Assembly: GCF_021728415.1 (NCBI RefSeq) | Contig: NZ_JAKKDV010000001.1 | Location: 725,977-789,976, forward strand | From: Flaviramulus multivorans | Lineage (GTDB): Bacteria > Bacteroidota > Bacteroidia > Flavobacteriales > Flavobacteriaceae | DNA length: 64,000 nucleotides | Direction of reading: 5' to 3' | In this document: positions 15,335-23,961 of the stretch, piece after piece | How positions within the stretch are numbered: position 1 is the stretch's first letter | Layout: each line of letters starts with the position of its first letter | The notes under the pieces: generated by a model | Told to the model about the DNA's origin: nothing | What the model saw: the letters and a program-made list of their open reading frames with translations, nothing else | Databases searched by the model: none | Translations under genes and position numbers: made by a program

Positions 15335-16519
15335 ATGGCTTGTGCAAGTTGCTCAACAAAAGACGGTCAACCTAAAGGCTGCAAAAATAATGGTACTTGT
15401 GGAACAGACAGTTGTAATAAATTAACTGTTTTTGATTGGTTATCCAATATGTCGCTACCTAATGGAGAAAAACCATTTAACTGGGTAGAAGTACGTTATA
15501 AAAATGGTAGAAAAGAATACTACCATAATACCGAAAATTTAACATTAAGTATAGGAGACATTGTAGCTACACAAGCGCAATCTGGTCATGATATTGGTAT
15601 GGTTACCCTTACAGGGGAATTGGTGCGTGTTCAAATGAAACGCAAAAGTGTGCCAGAGAATATTGAAGAAGCCTTAAAAATATATAGAAAAGCAAGTCAA
15701 AAAGATATTGATATTTGGTCGGCAGCACGCGACAAAGAAGAACCTATGAAGGTTAAAGCGCGCCAGTTTGCAATTGATTTAAACTTGCAAATGAAAATTT
15801 CAGACATCGAATTTCAAGGCGATGCTAGCAAAGCGACCTTTTATTACACAGCTGAAGATCGCGTAGATTTCAGAGAACTTATTAAAGTATTTGCGAGAGA
15901 GTTTAGAACCCGTATTGAAATGAAACAGGTTGGGTTTCGTCAAGAAGCGGCACGACTTGGAGGCATTGGTTCTTGCGGACGTGAGTTATGTTGCTCCACA
16001 TGGTTAACCGATTTTCGTTCGGTAAGCACGTCGGCAGCGCGTTATCAGCAATTATCACTAAATCCACAAAAGTTGGCAGGTCAATGTGGTAAGCTTAAAT
16101 GCTGCTTAAATTATGAGCTAGATACTTATATGGATGCTTTAAAAAGCTTTCCAAAAACAGATATAAAATTACAAACTGAAAAAGGCACAGCGGTGTGTCA
16201 AAAAACAGATATTTTTAAAGGACATCTTTGGTATGCTTACGAGGGTGAATGGATGAATTGGCATAAAATAACAACGGAGCAAGCCAATGAAATTATTGAA
16301 CTAAATAATAAAAATAAAAAAGTAGCTAGTCTTGAAGAGTTTGCTTCAAATGTTATTGAAGATACTAAAGCAGAGTTTGAAAACGTTGTAGGTCAAGATA
16401 GTTTAACACGTTTCGATGGTCCAAAACGTTCTAAAAAACGTAAAACTAATAAGAACCGAAACAATAGAAATAAAAATAGAAAAAGAAAACCTCAAAAAAC
16501 GAATAATGACCCGAAGTAA
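15335..16519 (+). CDS. PSP1/RicT-like regulatory protein
   Basis: A 394-residue PSP1-domain protein related to RicT (YaaT), which in Bacillus joins RicA and RicF in an iron-sulfur complex that guides RNase Y. The N-terminus is cysteine-rich (MACASCSTKD, then GCKNNGTCGTDSC), and the PSP1 core has the expected ARLGGIGSCGRELCCSTWL and GQCGKLKCCLNYE motifs near 210 and 248, with several cysteine pairs. The C-terminus ends in a strongly basic K/R/N tail. It overlaps gldH by 14 bases and is followed by a class A PBP, so it is coupled to envelope genes. Its target in Bacteroidota is unknown. Confidence 0.88.
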   Translation: MACASCSTKDGQPKGCKNNGTCGTDSCNKLTVFDWLSNMSLPNGEKPFNWVEVRYKNGRKEYYHNTENLTLSIGDIVATQAQSGHDIGMVTLTGELVRVQMKRKSVPENIEEALKIYRKASQKDIDIWSAARDKEEPMKVKARQFAIDLNLQMKISDIEFQGDASKATFYYTAEDRVDFRELIKVFAREFRTRIEMKQVGFRQEAARLGGIGSCGRELCCSTWLTDFRSVSTSAARYQQLSLNPQKLAGQCGKLKCCLNYELDTYMDALKSFPKTDIKLQTEKGTAVCQKTDIFKGHLWYAYEGEWMNWHKITTEQANEIIELNNKNKKVASLEEFASNVIEDTKAEFENVVGQDSLTRFDGPKRSKKRKTNKNRNNRNKNRKRKPQKTNNDPK

Positions 16520-17003
16520 TGTAAAGTTATTTCTTCTTGTTTTTTCTTTTGTAAGCATTGTGTCTTGCGATTCTAATCGTGTTTTCGATTCCTATAAATC
16601 GGTTCCAAATAAATGGCATAAAGATTCTATCGTAAGTTTTAAAATAAACCCACCAGACTCTACAAATGCTTACAATTTGTTTGTTAACCTAAGAAATACA
16701 AATTCTTATAAGTACAACAACCTGTTTTTAATAGTTGAAATGGCATTTCCTCATGGAAAAACTATAAAAGACACTTTAGAATATAAAATGGCTGAACCTA
16801 GCGGGAAATTGTTGGGCACTGGACTTACCGATGTTAAAGAAAATAAGCTTTGGTATAAAGAACAAGTTGTTTTTAATGAAGCTGGTGAGTATACTGTTAA
16901 TATTCAACATGCCATGAGAGAAAATGGAAAAGTAAACGGTGTTGTAGAGCTTGAAGGCGTTACAGATGTTGGCTTTAGAGTAGAAAAAATAAATAATAAT
17001 TAA
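16506..17003 (+). CDS. gldH: Gliding motility lipoprotein GldH
   Basis: A 165-residue lipoprotein needed for gliding in Flavobacterium johnsoniae. The ATG at 16506, inside the end of the ricT-like gene, gives a proper lipoprotein signal with Cys21 in SIVSC. An open frame reaches back to 16416 but its first 30 residues only reflect the basic tail of the upstream gene. The body contains DSNRVFDSYKSVPNKW, FVNLRNTNSYKYNNLFLIVE, EPSGKLLGTGLTDVKENKLW and AMRENGKVNGV, which agree with GldH as I remember it. Together with the type IX domain at 44 kb it points to a gliding organism. Confidence 0.92.
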   Translation: MTRSNVKLFLLVFSFVSIVSCDSNRVFDSYKSVPNKWHKDSIVSFKINPPDSTNAYNLFVNLRNTNSYKYNNLFLIVEMAFPHGKTIKDTLEYKMAEPSGKLLGTGLTDVKENKLWYKEQVVFNEAGEYTVNIQHAMRENGKVNGVVELEGVTDVGFRVEKINNN

Positions 17004-17005
17004 AT

Positions 17006-17054
17006 GTCACTTCGAGTGATTCTGATTTTTTTTATCTGAATTGTATCGAGAAGT
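17006..17054. repeat. Palindromic dispersed repeat, same family as the copy inside metG
   Basis: The arms ACTTCGAGTGATTC and GAATTGTATCGAGAAGT form an imperfect inverted repeat around a T-rich centre. Its outer parts (GTC-A-TTCGAGTGATTC and GTATCGAGAA) match the 42-base element at 54981-55022. It fills the gap between gldH and the PBP gene, 18 bases before the latter's start. Confidence 0.75.
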
Positions 17055-17072
17055 ATTTATTAAGCAAAGTAC

Positions 17073-19406
17073 ATGGCAAAAACAAAAAAGGGACAAAAAG
17101 AAACACAGGACTTTTCAAAGCACATTCGGTGGTTTTGGAAGTTGTTTATAGGTGGCATATTAGCAATTTTATTAATTTTCTTATTAGCATCTTGGGGCGT
17201 ATTTGGTGAAATGCCAGACCATACAGTTTTAGAAAACCCTAAAACCAATTTAGCTACAGAAATTATTTCTTCAGATGGTAAAACCCTAGGAAAATTTTAT
17301 TTTAACGATAACAGAACACCTGTTAGTTATGATGATTTACCACAACATTTGGTAGATGCTTTAATTGCTACTGAAGATGCAAGATTTCACAAACACTCAG
17401 GTATTGATGCAATCGGGACTTTAAGAGCCGCAGTTTTTCTTGGAAGTAAAGGAGGTGCAAGTACTATTTCTCAACAGCTAGCAAAACAATTATTTCATAG
17501 AAGAGAAAATGCTAATGTTATCCAAAAACTTTCTCAAAAAGTCAGAGAGTGGATAATTGCTACACGTTTAGAACGTCAATACACTAAAGAAGAAATTATA
17601 TCGCAGTATTTTAATATTTATGATTTTGGTAATAACGCTGACGGAATCCGAAGTGCTTCCAGAATTTATTTTAATAAGGAACCGAAAGATTTAGATGTAA
17701 AAGAGTCTGCTATGTTAGTAGGGATGTTTAAAAATTCATCATTATACAATCCAAGACGTAATCCTGTAGGAGTAAAAAATAGACGGAATGTGGTTTTAGC
17801 ACAAATGTATAAATATGATTATATAGATAAGAAGCTAAAAGACTCTCTTCAAAACACCGAATTAGATTTAGACTATTCTCCAGAATCTCATCGTGAGGGT
17901 ATAGCCACTTATTTTAGAGGATATTTAGATGGGTTTATGAAAGAATGGATAAAAAATAACCCGAAACCAGATGGTACAAAATGGAATTTATATAATGATG
18001 GGTTAAAAATTTACACCACTATTGATTCTCGAATGCAAAAATATGCTGAAGACGCTGTGCAACAACATATGCCAAGGTTGCAAGCAGAGTTTTTTCATCA
18101 AAATACACCAGACAGAAATCCTACTGCTCCTTTCTTAGAGTTAGACCAAAGTGAAATTAAAGATTTGCTTAATCGCTCTATGAAGCAATCAGAACGTTGG
18201 AGACACATGAAATATGATTTAAAAAAGTCTGATAAAGAAATTGAGGAATCGTTCAATAAACCAGTGCAAATGTCAGTTTTCGCTTGGGTAGACGGGCAGG
18301 CTTCAGAGATTGACACCATCATGAAACCTATCGATTCTATGCGTTATTACAAATCGTTTTTAAGACCAGGTATGATGTCAATGGATCCACAAACGGGTCA
18401 CGTGAAAGCTTGGGTAGGCGGTATGAATTATCGTCACTTTCAGTACGATATGGTGAAACAAGGGAAACGACAAATAGGATCTACTTTTAAGCCTTTTGTT
18501 TATACTGCGGCTATTGATCAGCTACATTATTCTCCTTGTGATGAGTTTCCAGACACCCCATTTTGTATTGAAGCAGGTAAATTTGGAAACCCCGAAGAAT
18601 GGTGCCCTAAGAATTCTGGAGGAAGTTATGGAGGACAAAGAACTTTAAAAAATGCTTTAGCCAATTCTGTTAATACTATTACAGCAAGATTAATTGATAA
18701 AGTAGGCCCGCAAACGGTGGTGGATTTGGCGCAAAAATTAGGTGTAGAATCTGAGATGCTACCTGTACCATCTATAGCACTAGGAACACCAGATATCAGT
18801 GTTTACGAAATGGTAGGGGCGTATTCTGCCTTTGCAAACCAAGGGGTCTATACCAAACCAGTAATGGTTACGAATATTGAAGATAAAAATGGTACAATTT
18901 TATATCAATTTAAACCGGAAACTCGTGATGTATTAAGTGAAGAAACAGCTTATGTAACGGTCAAATTAATGCAGGGAGTTACAGAGGGCGGATCTGGTAC
19001 ACGGTTAAAACATACATGGGCTGTTAATCAACCAGACTATAAAGAAGTCGTAACTGGTTACCCTTACGGGTTTACAAATCCAATTGCAGGAAAAACTGGA
19101 ACTACACAAAACCAAAGTGATGGTTGGTTTATGGGTATGGTACCTAATTTAGTTACAGGTGTTTGGGTTGGTGCAGAAGATAGAGCTGTGCATTTTAGAA
19201 CCATAACTTATGGACAAGGAGCAGCCATGGCATTACCAATTTGGGGGTTATATATGAAGAGTTGTTATGCAGATGAAACTTTAAATATCTCTAAAGAAGA
19301 CTTTGTGGCTCCAGAAAACCTTTCAATAAATATCGATTGTTCTAAAGAGACAAATGATACTGGTGATGATTCAGACAAAAAAACTCCAGATGACTTAAAT
19401 TTTTAA
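17073..19406 (+). CDS. mrcA: Class A penicillin-binding protein (PBP1A-like)
   Basis: Bifunctional peptidoglycan synthase of 777 residues: a short cytoplasmic head, one membrane helix near 24-48, a GT51 glycosyltransferase domain (EDARFHKHSGID near 105, STISQQLAKQLF near 133), then a transpeptidase domain with the catalytic STFK (GSTFKPFVY near 470), NSVNT near 530 and KTGTT near 677. The C-terminus is acidic. It follows gldH after 69 bases that carry a repeat, and is closed by a strong terminator, so it may be cotranscribed with ricT and gldH. Confidence 0.95.
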   Translation: MAKTKKGQKETQDFSKHIRWFWKLFIGGILAILLIFLLASWGVFGEMPDHTVLENPKTNLATEIISSDGKTLGKFYFNDNRTPVSYDDLPQHLVDALIATEDARFHKHSGIDAIGTLRAAVFLGSKGGASTISQQLAKQLFHRRENANVIQKLSQKVREWIIATRLERQYTKEEIISQYFNIYDFGNNADGIRSASRIYFNKEPKDLDVKESAMLVGMFKNSSLYNPRRNPVGVKNRRNVVLAQMYKYDYIDKKLKDSLQNTELDLDYSPESHREGIATYFRGYLDGFMKEWIKNNPKPDGTKWNLYNDGLKIYTTIDSRMQKYAEDAVQQHMPRLQAEFFHQNTPDRNPTAPFLELDQSEIKDLLNRSMKQSERWRHMKYDLKKSDKEIEESFNKPVQMSVFAWVDGQASEIDTIMKPIDSMRYYKSFLRPGMMSMDPQTGHVKAWVGGMNYRHFQYDMVKQGKRQIGSTFKPFVYTAAIDQLHYSPCDEFPDTPFCIEAGKFGNPEEWCPKNSGGSYGGQRTLKNALANSVNTITARLIDKVGPQTVVDLAQKLGVESEMLPVPSIALGTPDISVYEMVGAYSAFANQGVYTKPVMVTNIEDKNGTILYQFKPETRDVLSEETAYVTVKLMQGVTEGGSGTRLKHTWAVNQPDYKEVVTGYPYGFTNPIAGKTGTTQNQSDGWFMGMVPNLVTGVWVGAEDRAVHFRTITYGQGAAMALPIWGLYMKSCYADETLNISKEDFVAPENLSINIDCSKETNDTGDDSDKKTPDDLNF

Positions 19407-19431
19407 AAGATTATTTAAATAGGTAATATAG

Positions 19432-19460
19432 AAACCATCCTTATCAGGGATGGTTTTTTT
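19432..19460 (+). terminator. Intrinsic terminator after the PBP gene
   Basis: Nine-base stem AAACCATCC (19432-19440) with GGATGGTTT (19448-19456), seven-base loop, then a T-run to 19460. Confidence 0.9.
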
Positions 19461-19526
19461 ATTTGTTTATATTTTCGGGAAATCATTCAATTATTCGTAA
19501 TTTTATGCAGCTAAAACTGAATAATA

Positions 19527-20228
19527 ATGATTAATAAACAAGTAGCCAATGTTCAAGAAGCCTTAAAAGGCGTAGCTAATAACATGACTTTTATGTTAGG
19601 TGGGTTTGGACTTAGTGGTATTCCTGAAAATGCCATAGCCGAATTAGTCAAACTTGGAGTAAATGGATTAACATGTATTTCTAATAATGCAGGAGTTGAC
19701 GATTTTGGATTAGGATTACTTCTTCAACAAAAGCAAATCAAAAAAATGATATCGTCGTATGTGGGCGAAAATGATGAGTTTGAACGTCAAATGCTTTCAG
19801 GCGAGTTAGATGTTGAGCTTATTCCACAAGGAACATTAGCAGAACGCTGTAGAGCAGCGCAAGCAGGTTTCCCAGCAATTTATACGCCAGCAGGTTATGG
19901 AACTGAAGTGGCTGAAGGAAAAGAAACCCGCGAGTTTGATGGTAAAATGTATGTTTTGGAGCATGCTTTTAAGGCAGACTTTGCTTTCATAAAAGCTTGG
20001 AAAGGTGATGCCGCAGGAAACTTAATATTTAAAGGAACTGCTCGAAACTTTAATCCTAATATGTGTGGCGCTGCAAAAATAACGGTTGCCGAAGTGGAAG
20101 AACTTGTCCCGCTTGGGAGTTTAGACCCTAACCAAATTCATATTCCAGGTATTTTTGTACAACGTATTTTTCAGGGTGAGAAATATGAAAAGCGTATTGA
20201 ACAACGAACTGTAAGACAAAGAAGTTAA
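19527..20228 (+). CDS. scoA: 3-oxoacid CoA-transferase, subunit A
   Basis: With subunit B transfers CoA from succinyl-CoA to a 3-oxo acid such as acetoacetate, feeding ketone-type carbon into acetyl-CoA. The 233 residues include the glycine-rich [13 protein letters not shown] near 25-37, [15 protein letters not shown] near 52 and [20 protein letters not shown] near 105-124, all typical of the alpha chain. The B subunit starts ten bases after the stop. A putative shared promoter lies in the gap behind the PBP terminator. Confidence 0.93.
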   Translation: MINKQVANVQEALKGVANNMTFMLGGFGLSGIPENAIAELVKLGVNGLTCISNNAGVDDFGLGLLLQQKQIKKMISSYVGENDEFERQMLSGELDVELIPQGTLAERCRAAQAGFPAIYTPAGYGTEVAEGKETREFDGKMYVLEHAFKADFAFIKAWKGDAAGNLIFKGTARNFNPNMCGAAKITVAEVEELVPLGSLDPNQIHIPGIFVQRIFQGEKYEKRIEQRTVRQRS

Positions 20229-20238
20229 AACTGATAAA

Positions 20239-20892
20239 ATGTTAGACAAAACAGGTATAGCAAAGCGTATAGCAAAGGAAGTCAAAGATGGTTATTATGT
20301 AAATCTAGGAATAGGCATTCCTACTTTGGTTGCTAATTACGTAAGAGAAGATATTGAAGTTGAATTTCAAAGTGAAAACGGTGTTTTGGGAATGGGCCCA
20401 TTTCCATTTGAAGGTGAAGAAGATGCTGATGTAATTAATGCTGGAAAACAAACAATTACAACGCTTCCAGGGGCTAGTTTTTTCGACTCTGCTTTAAGCT
20501 TCTCTATGATTCGAGGTAAACATGTCGACTTAACTATTTTAGGCGCTATGGAAGTGGCAGAAAATGGTGATATAGCTAATTGGAAAATACCAGGTAAAAT
20601 GGTAAAAGGTATGGGTGGTGCTATGGATTTGGTTGCAAGTGCGGAAAATATAATTGTAGCTATGATGCATACTAACAAAGCAGGTGAGTCTAAATTATTA
20701 AAACGTTGTTCTTTACCTCTTACAGGAGTTGGTTGCGTTAAAAAAATTGTGACTAATTTAGCTGTTGTTGAGGTGACTAATCAAGGGTTTAAGTTATTAG
20801 AACGTGCTCCAGGAGTTTCAGTAGATGACATAAAAAAAGCTACAGAAGGACATTTAATTGTTGAAGGTAATATACCAGAAATGAACCTCTAA
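20239..20892 (+). CDS. scoB: 3-oxoacid CoA-transferase, subunit B
   Basis: Catalytic partner of scoA, 217 residues. The active-site glutamate lies in SENGVLGMGPFPF near residues 45-57, and the family blocks YVNLGIGIPTLVANYV (14-31), GGAMDLVASAENIIVAM (128-145) and LTGVGCVKKIVTNLAV (158-175) are all present. Order and spacing relative to subunit A are as in other bacteria. The pair stands apart from other catabolic genes in this window. Confidence 0.94.
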   Translation: MLDKTGIAKRIAKEVKDGYYVNLGIGIPTLVANYVREDIEVEFQSENGVLGMGPFPFEGEEDADVINAGKQTITTLPGASFFDSALSFSMIRGKHVDLTILGAMEVAENGDIANWKIPGKMVKGMGGAMDLVASAENIIVAMMHTNKAGESKLLKRCSLPLTGVGCVKKIVTNLAVVEVTNQGFKLLERAPGVSVDDIKKATEGHLIVEGNIPEMNL

Positions 20893-21196
20893 ATTTTACA
20901 GAAAGTATAAAAAGGATATTTTTAATTCGATAAAATGTTAAATAAAAAAGCATTTCGTCGAATTTTTTTGATTTTAAACCGATTTATTAAAAATATATTA
21001 CATATTAGCAGTCCTCAAATTAACCAAAGTAAAATTTTAGATTTCCCCAAATCTACCATAAACTTAGAGACTTATGAATATTGCAAAAAATCTACCTGAA
21101 CTACCTACTAATGATGAAAGCAAATTCAAAGAAACTGTTAAAGAGAATTTACAATTTTTAAGGAGTTTGTTTTATTTAACCAAAAAAATATTCATG
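20893..21196. other. 304-base gap with two weak overlapping small frames
   Basis: The gap holds two plus-strand frames: 20935-21099 (54 codons, basic and hydrophobic, MLNKKAFRRIFLILNRF) and 21074-21202 (42 codons, MNIAKNLPELPTNDESKF), which overlap in different frames. The second runs six bases into the 3' end of the convergent ABC gene. Neither resembles a family I know, and no terminator follows. One of them may be a real small protein, but composition does not decide. No RNA gene or repeat was seen. Confidence 0.25.
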
Positions 21197-22876
21197 CTAT
21201 AATTCTTTTGGTATAGCATGAATTAATTTTTTTGTGTATTCCCTTTTGGGATTCTTATATATAACATCTGCATCATCTAATTCTTCAATTCTACCTTCAT
21301 TCATAACGAGTAGTTGGTCGCTCATATATTTTACAACAGCCAAATCGTGCGATATAAAAATGTAAGTAAAACCAAAGTCTTCTTTCAACTCATTGAGAAG
21401 ATTTAAAACCTGAGCTTGCACAGAAATATCTAAGGCAGATACCGATTCATCACATACTATAAGCTTCGGTTGTAGCGCAATAGTTCTAGCAATTCCAATA
21501 CGTTGTCTCTGTCCGCCCGAAAATTCGTGTGGGTATCTATTGAAATACGCTTCACTCAACCCAACTTTATTTAAAATATCAATTACTTTTTCTTTACGCT
21601 CTTTATCAGAAATATATAGTTTATGAACCTTCATGGGTTCCATAATAGCTTCGCCAACGGGAATCCTTGGATTTAAAGATGAATAAGGATCTTGAAATAT
21701 AATTTGAATGTCTTTACGTAACTTTTTAATTTCAGAATTAGGAAGCTTTGTAATATCTATGCCCTGATACAAAATAGAACCTGAAGTTGCTTTATCTAGC
21801 TGAAGAATAGCATTTCCAAGAGTACTTTTTCCACAACCAGACTCACCAACTAAACCTAAAGTTTCACCTTCATATAACTTGAAACTTACATTATTAACAG
21901 CTTTGAATGAGGTAGGTTTATTAAACCAACCGCTTTTAGAAATATATTCTTTTTCAATATTTTTAACTTCTAATAAAGGAGGCTTACTGTATAATATTTT
22001 ATGTTTCTGTTTACGATCCGCTTCAGAAATAATCTTGTGATTCGTAGTATTGTTTAGGTAATCTTGTATAGTTGGTAATACCTTAAGTCTAGTCTCTAAG
22101 GAAGGTCGAGAGTTTATTAACGCTTTTGTGTATATATGTTGCGGGTCTTTAAAAATACTTGCAGTTTCACCTTGTTCAACAATATCTCCTTTATACATAA
22201 CAAGCACCCTGTCTGCAATTTCAGAAATTAATGATAAATCATGCGTAATAAAAATTACGCTCATTTTGGTTTCAGCCTGCAAAGTTTTTAATAGCTTGAT
22301 GATTTCGTTTTGAACCGTAACATCAAGAGCTGTTGTGGGTTCGTCAGCGATTAAAATATCGGGCTTACAAGCAATTGCCATGGCAATCATGACACGCTGT
22401 TTTTGACCACCTGAAATTTCATGTGGGTATGCATTATAAACCCTTTCAGGGTTTGGGAGTTTTACTTTTTCAAAGAGCAAAATAGTTTCCTGTTTTGCTC
22501 TTTGTTTTGATAAGTTGGTATGCTGTAATAAAATTTCTTGAACTTGTTTTCCACACCTCATAGACGGGTTCAAAGAACTCATAGGTTCTTGAAAAATCAT
22601 GGATATTTTTTTTCCACGGATACTTTGAAACGATTTACTAGATAGTGTTGTTAAATCTGTATTATTAAAAATAATAGAACCAGTGGTAATTTTTGATATT
22701 TTCTTAGGAAGTAGTCCTAAAATTGCCAAAGAAGACACAGATTTACCAGAACCCGATTCGCCAACAATTCCTAAGATTTCATTTTTATTTAAGTGATATG
22801 AAATATTATGAATCACTTCATTTTCACCAAAGGAAATAGATAAATTTTTAAAAGATAAAATATTGTTATTCGACAT
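21197..22876 (-). CDS. Dipeptide-type ABC transporter, two fused ATP-binding domains
   Basis: A 559-residue protein holding both ATPases of an oligopeptide/dipeptide importer in one chain, like YejF or a DppD-DppF fusion. Domain 1 has Walker A GESGSGKS near 37-44, signature ISGGQKQRVMIA and Walker B ILIADEPT. Domain 2 has GESGCGKST near 343, FSGGQRQRIGIA and LIVCDESVSALD. Each is followed by the oligopeptide C-terminal extension (for example DPQHIYTKALI). No permease or binding-protein gene lies nearby, so the partners must be encoded elsewhere. It abuts the exonuclease gene directly. Confidence 0.93.
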   Translation of the reverse strand: MSNNNILSFKNLSISFGENEVIHNISYHLNKNEILGIVGESGSGKSVSSLAILGLLPKKISKITTGSIIFNNTDLTTLSSKSFQSIRGKKISMIFQEPMSSLNPSMRCGKQVQEILLQHTNLSKQRAKQETILLFEKVKLPNPERVYNAYPHEISGGQKQRVMIAMAIACKPDILIADEPTTALDVTVQNEIIKLLKTLQAETKMSVIFITHDLSLISEIADRVLVMYKGDIVEQGETASIFKDPQHIYTKALINSRPSLETRLKVLPTIQDYLNNTTNHKIISEADRKQKHKILYSKPPLLEVKNIEKEYISKSGWFNKPTSFKAVNNVSFKLYEGETLGLVGESGCGKSTLGNAILQLDKATSGSILYQGIDITKLPNSEIKKLRKDIQIIFQDPYSSLNPRIPVGEAIMEPMKVHKLYISDKERKEKVIDILNKVGLSEAYFNRYPHEFSGGQRQRIGIARTIALQPKLIVCDESVSALDISVQAQVLNLLNELKEDFGFTYIFISHDLAVVKYMSDQLLVMNEGRIEELDDADVIYKNPKREYTKKLIHAIPKEL

Positions 22877-23590
22877 TTAGATATGAATAATTTCGTCGTC
22901 AATTAAAATGTCATCGCCACGTAAACGCAAAAATATTTGTGCCACAGCAATAGTGTCTTTTTCGCAATAATTTATAATTCGGTCTATATCATTTTCTTCG
23001 TAAAAAACCCGATAAACTTCGCTACCATCTATATCGCCTTTTGGCGAAGGGATTCCTAGTACATTGGTAAGGAGTTTTAAGGAAGTGTAGGTTTTATAGT
23101 CGCCAAATTTCCAGAGTTCTAAAGTATCTAAATGAGGAACTTCCCAAGGTTTTTTGCCGAAAAGATTCAATTTATATGGCAATTCAATATCATTAATAAT
23201 CATTCTACGCGCTATATATGGAAAGTCAAATTCTTTGCCGTTGTGTGCACAAAGTAAATGTTTTGCTTCACTGAAATGAGAAATGAGTAAGTTTTTAAAA
23301 TCTTTAAGAATTTTAACTTCATCACCATAAAAAGAAGTAACCCTAAAATGTCTTAAATCCCCTCGAAAAGTAAAGTAACCAACTGAGATACATATTATTT
23401 TACCAAATTCTGCCCAGATACCAGCACGCTCATAAAAAGCTTCAGCGGTTTCATCATCTTTTCTCTGATATTGAGATTTATGCTCCCATAGCACTTGCTT
23501 GTCTTCATCCAAACCAGAAAAATATTGAACTTCTGGAACGGTTTCAATATCTAAAAATAATATGTTTTCTAAATTGAGTTTTGAAATCAT
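22877..23590 (-). CDS. 3'-5' exonuclease of the DnaQ/PolB-like DEDD superfamily
   Basis: A 237-residue single-domain nuclease. Motif ExoI is ILFLDIETVPE near 11-21 (the paired D and E), ExoII lies in LLCAHNGKEFDFPYIARRM near 111-129, and ExoIII in INYCEKDTIAVAQIF near 208-222 with the Y/C-x3-D spacing. This is the PolB-associated exonuclease-like group (PF10108-like) common in Bacteroidota. Whether it acts on DNA or RNA cannot be told. It lies one base upstream of the ABC ATPase gene and 11 bases downstream of a small membrane-protein gene, so the minus-strand genes from 26.4 kb down may be one operon. Confidence 0.85.
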   Translation of the reverse strand: MISKLNLENILFLDIETVPEVQYFSGLDEDKQVLWEHKSQYQRKDDETAEAFYERAGIWAEFGKIICISVGYFTFRGDLRHFRVTSFYGDEVKILKDFKNLLISHFSEAKHLLCAHNGKEFDFPYIARRMIINDIELPYKLNLFGKKPWEVPHLDTLELWKFGDYKTYTSLKLLTNVLGIPSPKGDIDGSEVYRVFYEENDIDRIINYCEKDTIAVAQIFLRLRGDDILIDDEIIHI

Positions 23591-23601
23591 AGTAAATACT
23601 A

Positions 23602-23961
23602 TTAATTACTTTTATTCAATAATAAACTACATTGTTTTCCAAATATACCAGAAACCCCCGCAGCTAAGCCTCCAATTATTCCTGTAATTAGTATTAAGAA
23701 ATAAGGGTTTCCTTTTAAAGGTAGTAAAACAGCAATTTTTTTGGCTAAAATAAAATCGTTGCCATTGCTTAACCAAAACGAATAAACCATCCAAAAAACA
23801 GCAATGGCTAAAAATGGAACAAATAAAACAGCTACTCTTTTTAAACTTAAAAATAAACCTGTAATAAATGAGGCCAGCATAACGGACCACCAAGGCAAAA
23901 ATTGAGACAAAATAACGGCTATAATTATTGTTGCTATAAAATTGACAATATTTTTTCTCAT
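23602..23961 (-). CDS. Small integral membrane protein
   Basis: A 119-residue protein with four likely membrane helices (about 7-22, 24-41, 45-66 and 90-108) joined by short basic loops. I do not recognise a named family, although similar short genes accompany penicillin acylases in flavobacteria. Its ATG overlaps the stop of the penicillin acylase gene by four bases (ATGA), so the two are translationally coupled. A second frame inside it is only a shadow. Confidence 0.75.
   Translation of the reverse strand: MRKNIVNFIATIIIAVILSQFLPWWSVMLASFITGLFLSLKRVAVLFVPFLAIAVFWMVYSFWLSNGNDFILAKKIAVLLPLKGNPYFLILITGIIGGLAAGVSGIFGKQCSLLLNKSN

Noticed and set aside
16416-16505. Longer N-terminus for gldH
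   Set aside because: The added residues come from the basic tail of the ricT-like gene read in another frame, and the lipoprotein signal starts at 16506.
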